From the NCBI RefSeq assembly GCF_963576675.1, contig NC_088913.1, positions 26,739,001 to 26,803,000 of the forward strand: a stretch of DNA of 64,000 bases, read 5' to 3'. Every line of letters begins with the position of its first letter. Positions within the stretch are counted from its first letter, which is position 1. This document shows positions 11,614 to 22,562 of the stretch, one piece after another. The DNA is from Euphorbia lathyris. Taxonomy: Eukaryota; Streptophyta; Magnoliopsida; Malpighiales; Euphorbiaceae. A model generated the notes under the pieces. The model saw nothing but the letters and a program-made list of their open reading frames with translations. It had not been told where the DNA came from and ran no database searches. Position numbers and translations under genes: made by a program.

Positions 11614-12860
11614 GTGGTTGCAGCCATCATAGATTCTCATTGGGTTCGTGAAGGCTCTCGCTTAGTCCGCTCAACCACATCAGCTTACCATTCAGACTCA
11701 GATAACTCTGTCAATCAGATGGCTGACCACACAATGGAGGAAAGAATGAAACAGATGGAAGATAAGTTCAACACTCTGGGGGAACAAATAGAAGCGCTCA
11801 CTGCTCTTGTTGAAAAAAACAACATGGGTCCCCAACCTAATGGACCAGAGACTCATATCGAAGATGACGAAGACATGGTTGATTACCTGAGCAAGAGGAA
11901 TGCTGCTGCAAGGGATAAAGCCCTAAAAGAAGAAATATTGAATGAGGTCCGAAACCTGAATGGGGATGGTTCAACTCATGATGAGGTCTTCAATCTGAGA
12001 GGTCGTTTGGCCCGGGGTGGTCTACCTAATAAATTCAAGCTACCTGATATTAAGAAGTATGATGGATCAGGTGACCCCACTGCTCATGCCACCTCTTATA
12101 TGGCAATCATGCTCTTGACAACACTGACAGAGGATCAGATTGTAGATCTTTTCAATGTTTATCTAGAAGGCCCAGCCTTGACATGGTACCACACCTTGTC
12201 CCCCTCAATCAAGAAGAATTGGATAGAGCTAACTAAGGCTTTTGTGGGGAAATATAGCTTTAATGCTGGACTAGAAGTGACTTTAAAAGAGCTTGAAAGC
12301 ACTAAGCAGAAGCAGGGTGAGTCATTCGCCGATTATGTAAGGAGATGGAGAGCTAAGGCAGCCTTAATGAAAACCAAACCCAAGGCAGCCGATCAGATTC
12401 AGATGGTGGTAAAAAATTCTCTGCCATTCATCAGGAATGAAATTAGATATATGCCTTTCTCTGGATTCAAGGAGATGTATGATTGTGGCCTATCAGTAGA
12501 ATCAGATCTTGAGCTAGGAAAGAAGCCATTTGTGAAAAGGATGGGGGCGGTTATGAAGGAAGTACAAGTGGCAGTAGCGGGTTTACAAAGGCAGTGGACG
12601 TTCATGCAGTAATTGGGAGGAGGTTCTCCAATTTTAATCAATCATTGTCAAAGATGTTGAACCGACTGCAACAAAAAGGGTTGCTTTCTCCCTTAATGGC
12701 TCGCCCAGGCACACCATCTGCTCAGGCTAAGGAAAATAGGTACTGCAATTTCCACCAACAATATGGTCACAAGACAGATGATTGTGGTAGGTTGAAGCAT
12801 GAGATTCAAGATCTCATTGACACGGGAAAGATAAGTGATCCAGATTCTTCTCGCAGTTGA
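11614..12860 (+). pseudogene. Ty3/gypsy Tat/Ogre-like gag, frameshifted
   Basis: The first open frame (11614-12612) has a coiled-coil-like start (EERMKQMEDKFNTLGEQIEA), an acidic linker, then the retrotransposon gag core from about residue 140: KLPDIKKYDGSGDPTAH, LEGPALTWYHTL, GESFADYVRRWR. The frame is lost in a run of G at 12543-12547. In the next frame coding resumes at once as GGGYEGSTSGSSGF and runs to a stop at 12858-12860, including a zinc-binding-like motif, YCNFHQQYGHKTDDC. Gag would form the virus-like particle that packages the RNA. The start could be 11614 or the ATG at 11719. One base change in the G run accounts for the break. A further acidic frame, 12883-12972, may be the old C terminus. 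Confidence 0.88.
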
Positions 12861-14759
12861 ATCTCAGTAGTGCATTGAACAATGAACATCCATAATGAAT
12901 CAGAAGGAGCTGAAGGAGAAATTCTCGAGATCGAGGACACTAATGAAGTAGAGGCACCTAAAGCTCCTTGAAGCAGCATGAGAATGGAGGATTGCATTTT
13001 TAGTCTTTTGCTTTTATCTTTCTTTTCTTTTATTCAACAGGACAATATGAATTGCTTTTTTTAAAATTTAATAAAATTCTGTTTTGCGCAATATTGATAA
13101 TTTTGTACATTCTCATCTGCACCATATATCAGCATTAGACATTCACTCAATTGAAACACTTCCATTGTTATCATGGCACAGATGAAAGTCCCAAAAATAT
13201 ACTTATTGCTCAGAACTTAACCACTGAAGAGAGAAAATTAATGAAGTGAATAAATAAAATAAATCATGAGAAGGGTTTCCTTGTCCTTACAGTGATAAGC
13301 CAGACCTAAATTCATCAAGCAAAGAGTTCTAACCTACTTGCACACAAAGAAGGTCAACCAACAATTGACAGAGCTCAAAGAGGCGAGTAATAAGCCGAAA
13401 TCATACTCGTCTCAAGCATTAAGATTTTTGTGAGAAGGTCACCTCCAATTCCACGAGGGACACTATCACATGGGTACCCCCTTCATATTGAAGCATACCG
13501 ACCCATAGATGATAATTGACCCTATCCCATGAGCAACAATAGGGTCCAAATCCATGATGTGATAATCCAAGACTACAAAGAAGGTGCCAGAAAAATTCAG
13601 GGGCAAAGTCTAGCAATAAGAAATGAAGATGAAGTCATCCAAAGCCATGTTAGAAGAAGATCCTTCAGAATTCGAATGAGATTGAAAGCCAACACAATCA
13701 ACTAAATGGCTTCAAGAAAAAAAAAGATCAATACTGCTTCACATGTGGCTAATCAAGCCTTCAAGAAAAAGCTCACTTTAGTCAAGGAAGAAAATCTGGA
13801 GTCTATCAATCATGGAAGTTCATAGCCAAGATCAGGAGTGCAGTTAAGTGAAGACAAGGACGACCACAAGTTTGGGAAGACAATCACCCTCAGTGAAGCC
13901 AAGAAATCCTTCTCATAAAAAATGCAAAAAAAAAACAAAGAAAAAAAATCCTGATAGGTGGAAAATCCGCAAAGGACGACCTATGTAACAATAAGGGACT
14001 TCCCCAATGAGTGAAAACCCGTAAAAGGCATTCATTTGAAAATTCTGGGAACAAAAGTGAGGAAATAAAATAGCTGAAACGTGAAAACCTGTAAAGGCGC
14101 ACTTCAGTGACAGTGGTTAGGAATCTGAGCAATAAACAATTCAATGTATATTTGCCAAGTGTTTTGTTTGAGTTGAACAGTTAGAAGGTGTATATAAGAT
14201 GAAATGTTTGAATCTCACCTCAAGTCAAATTTCAAAAAAAAAAAAAGAGAAAAAAATCAAATGAATAAGATCTAGATAGAAGAGACTACTCCTCCCTCCT
14301 TATGCTCCCTGAAGTTTGGTCTCTCTGCTCCTCTGTTGTCCTCTCAAGAATCGACTTTGACTGAAGCATCTTGCATTTGTAATCATCAAGAGTAATGAAC
14401 TTCGGTCCAAACCGATGAATATATCGAGTTCTTCACTCCTCATCTGTATACACAGACCAATCAGCATAGTGAATAACAATGGTTCACTCCCAATGGCAGT
14501 GTTCCACAATATAAACTCAAATGAGGCCTCACTTCAAGTTTTTCATGGGCATCCACCCAACCTATGTTTAGCACCCAAGCTGTAATCTACATCAGGGGCA
14601 CATCCACATGATCTGATCACCCATCAATCCATTCAGAAGGCTTCTCCACTGGTCAAAAGACTAAGAACCAACTCAACTTTGATGTTAAGTATGGAAATCA
14701 ACAATGAAATGACTATTGGGTCCATGCACTTCAAAATACCCATTTTCTCTTGCATCCAT
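12861..14759 (+). other. Non-coding internal region of the LTR element
   Basis: Where pol would lie there is only sequence without coding frames of recognisable type. Short motifs of the form GAAAACCCGTAAA(A)GGC recur near 13965, 14015 and 14083. They resemble the repeats further downstream. I see no DTG/DSG protease, YVDD reverse transcriptase or integrase motif. Confidence 0.6.
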
Positions 14760-15112
14760 GAAAATAAAGAAAAAAAAATGTTGGATTGAAAACCTCAAAA
14801 GAGGCGGTCCAGGCAAAAGGAGAGATAGAGAAAAGGTTGTGGGATGTTAAAAAGCTGAATTGAAAACCCCTAGGGGCAGTTCAGGCAAAAGGAGAGATAG
14901 AGAACAACAAAGAGATCCCGCTGAGTTGGAAACCCGAAATGGGCGGTTCAGGCAAAAATTAGGAAAAAATGAACATGTCAACACTTCATGAAAAAAAGAT
15001 ATGGGCCTCATCAAGCTGAAACCTTGCCCCCAGAGCTTCTCATGTCAGACCTATCTATCCTCATCAAGCTGACCTTGCCCCCAGAGCTTCACATGTCAAA
15101 CCTATCTATCCT
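14760..15112 (+). repeat. Two short tandem repeat blocks in the element
   Basis: From 14780 to 14957 a unit of about 65-75 bp occurs three times (GAAACCC.A..GGGCGGTTCAGGCAAAA, with AGGAGAGATAGAGAA). From 15006 to 15111 a 52-53-bp unit (CTCATCAAGCTGA, CCTTGCCCCCAGAGCTTC) occurs twice. Open frames spanning them are repetitive by-products. Confidence 0.75.
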
Positions 15113-15597
15113 CATCATTTATAGACGATCCGAGCTCTCACAAACTGGGCATGTTGTCAAAACATCACTCTTTGATCCTAAAGACGCCCCATCTCTCGAG
15201 TCTGGAAAAGAGAATCTATGAAATCATTTCATCCATTCATGCATAATCTTCACACATGTACCAATGTATCAACACAGAGTAAAATGCACGTCTAGCACAC
15301 ACATTCATTCACACACACACATTCATACATGCATACATTAGGCTACGTACGCATCACTACACATTCGTCATTTGATTTGATGTCAAATCTACGAGAAAAT
15401 GGGCATCTTGCTTTATTGCAGGGAATACCTGAAACTCCAGGGATCGTCACCAAAACAACATCTTCTGAAGCAAGAGAATCCAGGGGCATTGAATGAGAAA
15501 ATTTAGTCCTAAGCAAAACAACAGAATTGTCAACAGACAGAAATTTCTTCTCAACAGCAGCCTGAAGAAAGAGTCAGTCCACGAGAAGAATTCTAAT

Positions 15598-15832
15598 CAA
15601 TTCAACAAGGCCAGATGGCTCCTGAAGGGAGAGTGGGGTTTTGTCTTCTGCAGATCAGATGGCTTCCGAAGGAAGAGTTGGGTCACAGGAAAAAATTATC
15701 ATCAATTCAACAAGGCCAGATGGCTCCTGAAGGGAGAGTGGGGTTTTGTCCTCTGCAGATCAGATGGCTTCTAAAGGAAGAGTTGGGTCACAGAAAAATT
15801 ATCATCAAAGCCAGATGGCTCCTAGTGGGGTT
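15598..15832 (+). repeat. Tandem repeat, about 105-bp unit, 2.3 copies
   Basis: GGCCAGATGGCTCCTGAAGG recurs at about 15609 and 15714, and a shortened form at about 15810, together with GGAAGAGTTGGGTCACAG. A frame stays open across it because the unit length is near a multiple of three. I regard that as incidental. Confidence 0.8.
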
Positions 15833-15881
15833 TTGTAGCTCACAAGTGGATTATTTGATAAGAATGATCAACTTTTGGGAC

Positions 15882-16612
15882 AGGTCATTGAAGACACCTA
15901 CAATCCAGGATCGTTGAAGACATCCGCAACTATAGGTCGTTGAAGACACCTACAACGCAGGATCATTGAAGACATCCACAACTATAGGTCGTTGAAGACA
16001 CCTATAATCCAGGATCGTTGAAGACATCCGCAACTACAGGTCATTAAAGACACCTATAATCCAGGATCGTTGAAGACATCCGCAACTACAGGTCGTTGAA
16101 GACACCTACAACCCATGATCGTTGAAGACATCTACAACTACAGGTCGTTGAAGACACCTACAACCCAGGATCGTTGAAGACATCCGCAACAACAGGTCAT
16201 TGAAGACACCTACAACCCAGGATCGTTGAAGACATCCGCAACTACAGGTCATTGAAGACACCTACAACCCAGGATCATTGAAGAGATCCACAACCACAAT
16301 GGGTCGTTTAGGAGACCTATAATCCAGGATCGTTGAAGAGATCCACAACCACAGGTCATTGAAGAGACCTACAATCTGAGACCGCTGAAGAGATCAACCA
16401 TAACCGGTCGTTGAAGAGACCAATAATCCAGGATCATTAAAGAGATCAACCACGACAGGTCATTGAAGAGACCTACAATGCAAGATCGTTCAAGAGATCC
16501 GCAACCATGGGTCGTTGAAGAGACCAACAAATCAGGGACCACTCAAGAGATCCACAACAACAGGTCGTTGAAGGGACCTACAATCTGAGATCTCTAAAGA
16601 GATCAATAATCA
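15882..16612 (+). repeat. Satellite-like array, 52-bp unit made of two 26-bp halves
   Basis: GGTCGTTGAAGACACCTACA alternates with GATCGTTGAAGACATCCGCA, giving a 26-bp half-period and a 52-bp full unit over about 730 bp. Units near the 3' end are more diverged (AAGAGATC, AAGAGACC). Ogre-type elements are known to carry variable tandem repeats just before the 3' LTR, and these can seed genomic satellites. Confidence 0.92.
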
Positions 16613-16825
16613 GATGTCCATTTGCTCCCAGTTGTTTAAGAGACTGGATCGATGAATCAATCACAACATCCTCCAACTCCAGATGAGTATTTACTTTATC
16701 ATACTTTGTTCCATTACACACATTTTCTTTCGACATCTTCAGAGTAGGGGCAAAAACTGTTTTTTTTCAAAACATCTAATTTGAATTCAGTTTTCTAAAA
16801 ATGCACACGAGTCACAATGCATGAT

Positions 16826-16839
16826 AAAGTAGGGGCAAC
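16826..16839 (+). promoter_or_regulatory. Polypurine tract
   Basis: AAAGTAGGGGCAAC directly precedes the 3' LTR start (TGTAGACACT). It would prime plus-strand DNA synthesis. A similar sequence, AGAGTAGGGGCAAAAACTGT, lies 85 bp upstream at 16741-16760 and looks like a second, older or accessory copy. Confidence 0.75.
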
Positions 16840-18835
16840 TGTAGACACTGGAGTCGTAGCCCTATGATGAAAACCTTTTAAAGATGATTGGAAATATGAT
16901 CAGAAATGGATCACGGAAAAATCCCTCGTTAGAAAGCCAAAGTCAACCATTTTCTATTCAAAACCAAATTTCTTTAGAGCACCAAATAGGATTTTTGGAC
17001 ATCTTAGTGAGTCTTGTCCCCCGAGAGTTTCATAACGCACTTTTCCGGACTCAATTCGGAGGTCTAACGAAGAATTTGTGACTAGTTGAAGTTTTTAGGT
17101 GAAGTTCCGGATAAAATAGGAAATAATCTTAGTTTGGGTCAGTTTTAGCCTTAGGTATGCAAAAATGTCCGTCTCGTCGGAACGAGTCCAAGGGCACAAG
17201 AATCGTCAAAATCGGAGATCGTTAAGATCATTTTTTACATAAAAGAAATGCTTGGACGGATTACCGACGGAAAATTCCGTCATTAATCCGTTGGTGCGGC
17301 TGGGCTCTTGCTGTTGGCCGCTGGGCCGCGCACAAGGCCCAGCAGCAGGCCCAGCTCGCCCAACAGCTTTGTGCTGCGTATAACAATACCTAATTAATTA
17401 GGTATGGTTAAATTATAAGCCCAAAATTCCATTTAAACCCTACCTCATCTTCCTTTTTTTCAATTCTAACCCTGAACCCTAATATTTTCTATAAATAGCA
17501 GCTCTTTGGCAGCCAAAAGGAGGACGAAAATTAGACAGAAAATAGCCGAAATTCCACCGAATCACTCCGAATAAATTCTAGTTTTTTGCGTTCATCATCC
17601 GTGTTCCAATATTTGTGATTTTTCCAATCATCCCACAACCTAGGTAAATGTTTCTGAGGGACAAATCATGTCTATTATTTAATATTTGATACTCTGAAAT
17701 ATAGATTGTTCTCCCCTTTCTTATTTTATTTTTCATTGTTGATTTTTATTGTCAATAGGTTGTCAAATATATTTTCTGTATATATTTGATCTCTAAATTG
17801 ATTTGATTTAACTATAAAGCAATGATTTACCAGTTAAATCATTTGTTTTAAGCATTTTTTTTTATTTCTATTAATCTACTCTTCTTATACTTTTATTTTG
17901 AATCTGATATTAATAATATTACGAGTTAATATTATTGATCTAATTGGTTCTTATCGTTCGTAACAATGATTTGGGATAAACGAATCAATTCGAAATAAAT
18001 TTTATCTCACTATCGTTTAGGTACCAATAATTATAAATAGAACTTTCTATTCTATTTATTTTGATTCCTAACCTAATAACTTTTTATTTTATTCGTTTTA
18101 GTCCCTAGTTTAGAACTTTTCATTTTATTCACTCTAGCCCCTAATTTAGAACTTTTCCTTTTATTCCTTATGGTCCCTATTTTGGAACTTTATATTTTAT
18201 TCACTTTGGTCCTTAATTTAAAGTTTTCCACTTCCTTTCAATTAGGTACTTAAATAAACTTTTTAAGATTATTCAATTTAGTCCTTTGTCCATTTTTACA
18301 CTATAACTAAGGGTAAATTACATACGTGGTGTACAACCTTTACCCGTAATCACACTTTGGTGTACAACCCAAATTTTATCACACTAAACTGTGCAACCTT
18401 TTAGTGACCTCCCACTAAAGTATACAGCAGGTAAAAATGACCGGTCAATGCTCAGTCAACGCGCCACCTCAGCTTTGACCGGTCAAAAAGTCAAAAAAAT
18501 CCAACCGGTTAATATAAAATTACTTCTATACCCCTATCTCTCACTATCTTCATCTTCTTCCTTCTATTTCTTTCTCTCTCTCCAAATTTCTTTCTCTCTC
18601 TAACACTAATAAAAAAAAAAGAAATTAAAGGAAAAAAGCATCACTCGGCTTTTTGTTTCTCTTCCCCTTTCCCTCTTTCAATTTGCTAAATTCATTAACC
18701 ACCACCACCGCAACCAACACGCCCGGATGTGCGATCCGCCGTTATTTTATTGACATCTCTTACCTTTTTCGTGATAAGGTTTTTCTTTTCTGACTGAGTG
18801 AGGTGAGGTGTTGTTTAATTGTATTATTTTAAACA

Positions 18836-19035
18836 ATGGCGATTGAGGAAGACGTTGAGAGTTGTGGAAGTAGAGCAGTAGAGTCGTATTCACAGTCGAA
18901 TCCTCGGCATCATACGCAAAAGCTAGAGGTGTATAACGAGGTGCTTAGGCGAATCCAGGAGTTAAATATTGAGGATGCGAATCTTCCTGGCTTCGATGAT
19001 CAGCTCTGGCTTCATTTCAATCGACTACCTGCTAG
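18836..19035 (+). pseudogene. Captured first exon of a STY-type ACT-domain protein kinase
   Basis: Starting at an ATG, 66 codons plus two bases read as a protein whose core is [16 protein letters not shown], then [15 protein letters not shown]. As I know the family, this is the conserved N terminus of the plant STY8/STY17/STY46-like kinases, soluble Ser/Thr/Tyr kinases with an ACT domain. The exon ends CTGCTAG followed by GT, a normal donor site placed where the native protein continues after LPAR. The ACT and kinase domains are absent. Upstream (about 18605-18835) the pyrimidine-rich sequence looks like the source gene's 5' leader, so the promoter side may also be captured. There is no stop or frameshift in the fragment, so capture may be recent. 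Confidence 0.82.
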
Positions 19036-19159
19036 GTTTTCTTTTTGGACTTCTCTTTTTTAAGGATTTTCTTGTTTGGCTTCTGAAACATAACGAAACG
19101 TGAGTGAGAGAATATTTTACTTGGAATATTACTGCAGCATTTGAATCTAATTACTGCAG

Positions 19160-19456
19160 CACAAAAAGGAGTTGGCGCTACTTCTCGAGATCCTTCCGGT
19201 GCCAAGATATTGGGCGATGACGTCGTTGTTCCCCTGGGGAAACCAAAAGCGCAAAAATCCCCAAGGTTTGCAGATTATAATTACACTCGTATATAGTACT
19301 GAAATTGCTTCCTCTCTAATTGTCTTATTATTATTTTTAGGGATTGTGTATAATTTATCTGACTACTCTGCAAGGTTCTTTATTGTACAACGAGTTTATT
19401 GTCTACAATGTGGGATGTGATATGTGGTTCAAATAAATTTCAAATACAATAAGTAA
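19160..19456 (+). pseudogene. Captured C-terminal exons of a PARP2-like poly(ADP-ribose) polymerase
   Basis: After an acceptor site (TTACTGCAG, 19151-19159) comes an exon whose main frame reads KGVGATSRDPSGAKILGDD then VVVPLGKPKA, ending at a donor at 19265/19266. A second exon starts at about 19375 and reads SLLYNEFIVYNV, then, in another frame, YVVQINFKYNK and a TAA at 19454-19456. This is the order of the PARP catalytic-domain C terminus (VVVPLGKP, LLYNEYIVYNV, VQ..F.YK). It is broken: an extra A in the A run near 19162-19166, a small deletion after YNV, and a TGA where an Arg codon is expected. The NAD-binding and catalytic core is not included, so there is no enzyme activity. Confidence 0.75.
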
Positions 19457-19467
19457 CATCAATGTAT

Positions 19468-21543
19468 ATAATTGTCACGTCCGTGTCCTTAATTTTTTTA
19501 TTTATTATATCCCGAACCCTAAGTTATATTATATTTGTTTTAGGATTAGTCGATTAATTGGGTGTTACGGGTATAGTTTTGAGGGTAATTGCACATTTTT
19601 ATAACAATTATAAGTTTAGGGTAAGTTTTAAAAGAAATTAGATTTTTGGAGGACCAAAAAGACTAATTAACCACTTAATTAAGGCCTATATATAGCCTTA
19701 TTGAGAATTGAAATTCATTTGGATCATTTCATCCTTCTACATTGTTCTTCCTCCTCCACTCTCTCTCTCCATTCTTCTCCACCTTCAACCACCACCAAAA
19801 ACAGGGCAGCTCCACCGTTTTGGGTGTTGCCGGAGATCTAACCGTCCAAATCACCTCATATTTTAACTAGAGACTCTAGACACATAGAAGCAACGTTTTG
19901 ACCGGAGGGATTTTGATTTGCAGCAGTGTATAAAGAGTACGGGCTAGGCAGATTTGGGACATATTTAGGGTTTTGGATGGTGTTGTTGTCAAATCTAGGC
20001 TAAGGTAAGTAACTATCAACTAGTATTTTGGTTTGCATGTATATATATATGTATATTGAGCTTTAAAACTCCATGAATTTGTTTCCTAAGGGTTTGCATA
20101 GAATGATTTGTGTATTTGTTGTTGATTTTTTAGTTGTGTTCAAGGTTTGAAGGAGATGAGTTCACAAAGATGATTTTGGACAAATTTTGATTCATACTTG
20201 GATGTTGAATTGGTTTTCTTAAGAGTTTAATGGTTATTTAGTTCAATTCATATTGAATTGGCTTTCTTAAGGGTTAAAGTGTTATTTGGGTTCAATTATT
20301 GATCAATTGGATTTCTTTATGGGTTTTAATATTACTATTGTTCAATTAGTGTTCAATTGGATTTCTTTAAGGGTTTTAATATTATTATGGTTCAATTAGT
20401 GTTAAATTGGATTTCTTCAGGGGTTCAATTGCTATTTTGGTTCAGTAAATGTTGGATTTCGATTTATTGATGATTGTAGTAAAGTTGATCTATTTGATGA
20501 GAAAATGTATATAATTGAAGTTTGGTTGGATTTTGGGTAAAGTTTGTATCCATCAGGAGTAGTCCAGACGGGTGGTTTGATATTTGAAGACCATGTTCAG
20601 TGAGGAACATGGCCTGTGTACACAGTCTAAAGACCTAGTCGGGTATTGGCAGCGAAGTGTTGGGTAAGGCCAATACGGGATTAGGCATGATTAAAGAGAC
20701 GTCTCGATTATGTTTGCGTGTTGTGGATTGATTTACGAGGGGATACTCGGTGATGGATACGATGTTGAATTTGATTCGAACTTTGGTTTTTAGTAAACGT
20801 TTATATAAGAATCATTACATTTTGATTAAGTTTGATTTGAGATTATTGATTAAAATTTCGTTTTAATTCGATGTTGTTTACAAGTTAATAAGTTTAAGGT
20901 TTGGTTTGGTTAAATGTTTTCACAAAGGTATACATATAACTATTTTACGTAAAAACTAGTTTCTATAGTTGATAGTTGCTTACTGAGATTTCTATCTCAT
21001 ATTTTCAAATGTTTTAATGTTTTTAGGCGAAGAAGTACGAGGTGCTGAGGGAAGTGTTCGACACTAGGACGAGGATTGGATACGGCCACGATTATCCAAG
21101 TCGTCTTCTAGGGTACTGCATACCGTTTTGTACATGTAGATATAGGTTTGTTTTGTGTTCGTGAATGTTTAGGCAACCGAGTTGCCCATTTTGAAAGGAT
21201 AGATAAGTTGTGGTATGTCGGACTTTGGTTTGAATGTCCAATTGTGGTGTTAATTTGTGAGATTAGGCAAATTAAAAGTTAACATGTTAGAATTGGAGTA
21301 ATTTTCCATGTTTCAAACTCGTTTTTGGTAAAACGCACGAGAAAAGGATTCGTAATTGGAAATTATAAACGATTTTCGACCTTTTACAAATGTAAAAGTA
21401 TTTTAAAGAAAAAGTTTTTAAGTTCAAACAAGATTTGAATTTCTTAAATTTTAATTGTGAGGTGTTACTTCCGACTCGTACACGTCTGTGGTAATGTCTC
21501 ACTGTCATATCCGATCCTATTTTGGGTCGGGTTTGACAATGAT
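19468..21543 (+). mobile_element. Solo LTR inside the Pack-MULE, 2066 bp
   Basis: The segment 19473-21538 starts TGTCACGTCCGTGTCC and ends GGGTCGGGTTTGACA. Flanks are ATAAT (19468-19472) and ATGAT (21539-21543), a 5-bp duplication with one mismatch. A TATA box (TATATATA, about 19687) in GGCCTATATATAGCC followed by a pyrimidine-rich stretch sets the plus orientation. It shares its ends with the inverted solo LTRs at 26428 and 44629. No internal region is present, so unequal recombination between LTRs has removed it. Confidence 0.85.
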
Positions 21544-22562
21544 AGTTATGTTTTTGGTTCAGTTCTGAACCTGCCATTATGGAGAGAGAGGTTAGAGAGA
21601 GAAAGAAATTTGAAGTTTTCTACAAAGATTTGATGGTATTGATTTTATGGAAAGAGGTTAGAAAGATAAAGATATTCAAAGAGAGAGCTAGAGAGAGAAA
21701 GAAATTTGAAGAGAGAGAAATAAATAGAAGGAAGAAGATGAAGATAGTGAGAGATAGGGGTATAGAAGTAATTTTATATTAAGTGGTTGAATTTTTTTGA
21801 CTTTTTGACCGGTCAAAGCTGAGGTGGCGCGTTGATTGAGCATTGACCGATCATTTTTACCTGCTGTACACTTTAGTGGGAGGTCACTAAAAGGTTGTAC
21901 AGTTTAGTGTGACAAAATTTTGGTTGTACACCAAAGTGTGATTACGGGTAAAGGTTGTACACCACGTATGTAATTTACCCCATAACTAATTGTACAACTA
22001 TGTTATTTGCTTCTAATCTTTTATTTTGGTTGATATGAGTATGGAGGAACATCATTTTGGTGCAGATTGAAGACCCGGGAATGCCCGGATGTAATTGTAT
22101 TTATTTTCTACCTATTTCATTGCTTTTGGGGTTATAACATTTTGTTTATTTTCTTTTGTATACAAATGTGCAATATGACATAAAAAATGATCTTTTCCAA
22201 ACAAATCGCATTCAAAATGAATTTAAAAAGCTTAAAAGAGTTATTAATAGCCTGATTGTATTTAGAAATGCTAAGTAGGAGGCCGGTGGGTTCACCGGGC
22301 GATTTTGGGGTGCTTAATATTTCCTTTCGAAGAGATATTAACCTTCCCCAAACGTACCTAACTTCTCGAACCCACTTGCTTCCCGCAAGGAATCTCAGTA
22401 ATATTCTCGGACCTAAAATCCGGGTGGCGACTCTTTCTCCGACACCGGCCCTGCCGAGCTAGTCGTTTTCTCTAGTGGACCTCGGGTTCAAACAGCACCG
22501 TAGTAGTCATGGCGGACCTCCCGTGGGCGAAAGCTCGCGAGGTAGGCTTCGTCTACAACTAT

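Larger units (their letters stand above)
18302..21989. mobile_element. Pack-MULE with about 300-bp inverted repeats and two captured gene fragments
   Basis: The element (18311-21980) begins GGGTAAATTACATACGTGG and ends with its inverted match. The inverted repeats continue through GTGTACAACCTTTACCCG, TTGACCGGTCAAA and TTCATCTTCTTCCTTCTATT for about 300 bp on each side (18311-18604 and 21683-21980). Flanks are TATAACTAA (18302-18310) and CATAACTAA (21981-21989), a 9-bp duplication with one mismatch; the intact site is in the other LTR. Inside lie a STY-kinase first exon and PARP2-like terminal exons, but no transposase. It therefore fits the Pack-MULE class, mobilised in trans. A solo LTR later inserted at 19473-21538. 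Confidence 0.9.
16840..22557 (+). repeat. 3' LTR, split by a nested Pack-MULE
   Basis: Segments 16840-18310 and 21990-22557 together reproduce the 5' LTR. Removing 18311-21980 and one 9-bp duplication leaves 2039 bp, against 2040 in the 5' LTR. It ends GTCTACA before the ACTAT duplication. Confidence 0.92.
8110..22562 (+). mobile_element. Non-autonomous Tat/Ogre-like LTR retrotransposon (LARD/TR-GAG type)
   Basis: Two LTRs (8115-10154 and 16840-22557) begin TGTAGACACT and end GTCTACA. The whole is bounded by the 5-bp duplication ACTAT at 8110-8114 and 22558-22562. The internal part has a primer binding site, a frameshifted gag, several tandem repeat blocks and a polypurine tract. I find no protease, reverse transcriptase, RNase H or integrase, so it must have moved with enzymes from another element. 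By eye the first about 530 bp of the two LTRs differ at roughly ten positions, so insertion is fairly recent but not new. The 3' LTR was later split by a Pack-MULE. The gag type and the tandem repeats before the 3' LTR point to the Tat/Ogre lineage of Ty3/gypsy. Confidence 0.92.

Noticed and set aside
11336..11640. Overlapping open frames on both strands before gag
   Set aside because: Neither resembles a protein family. This is the untranslated leader of the LTR element.
15882..16612. Regular 26/52-bp repeats suggesting a CRISPR array
   Set aside because: There are no unique spacers between repeats, the units are contiguous, and the setting is a plant retrotransposon.
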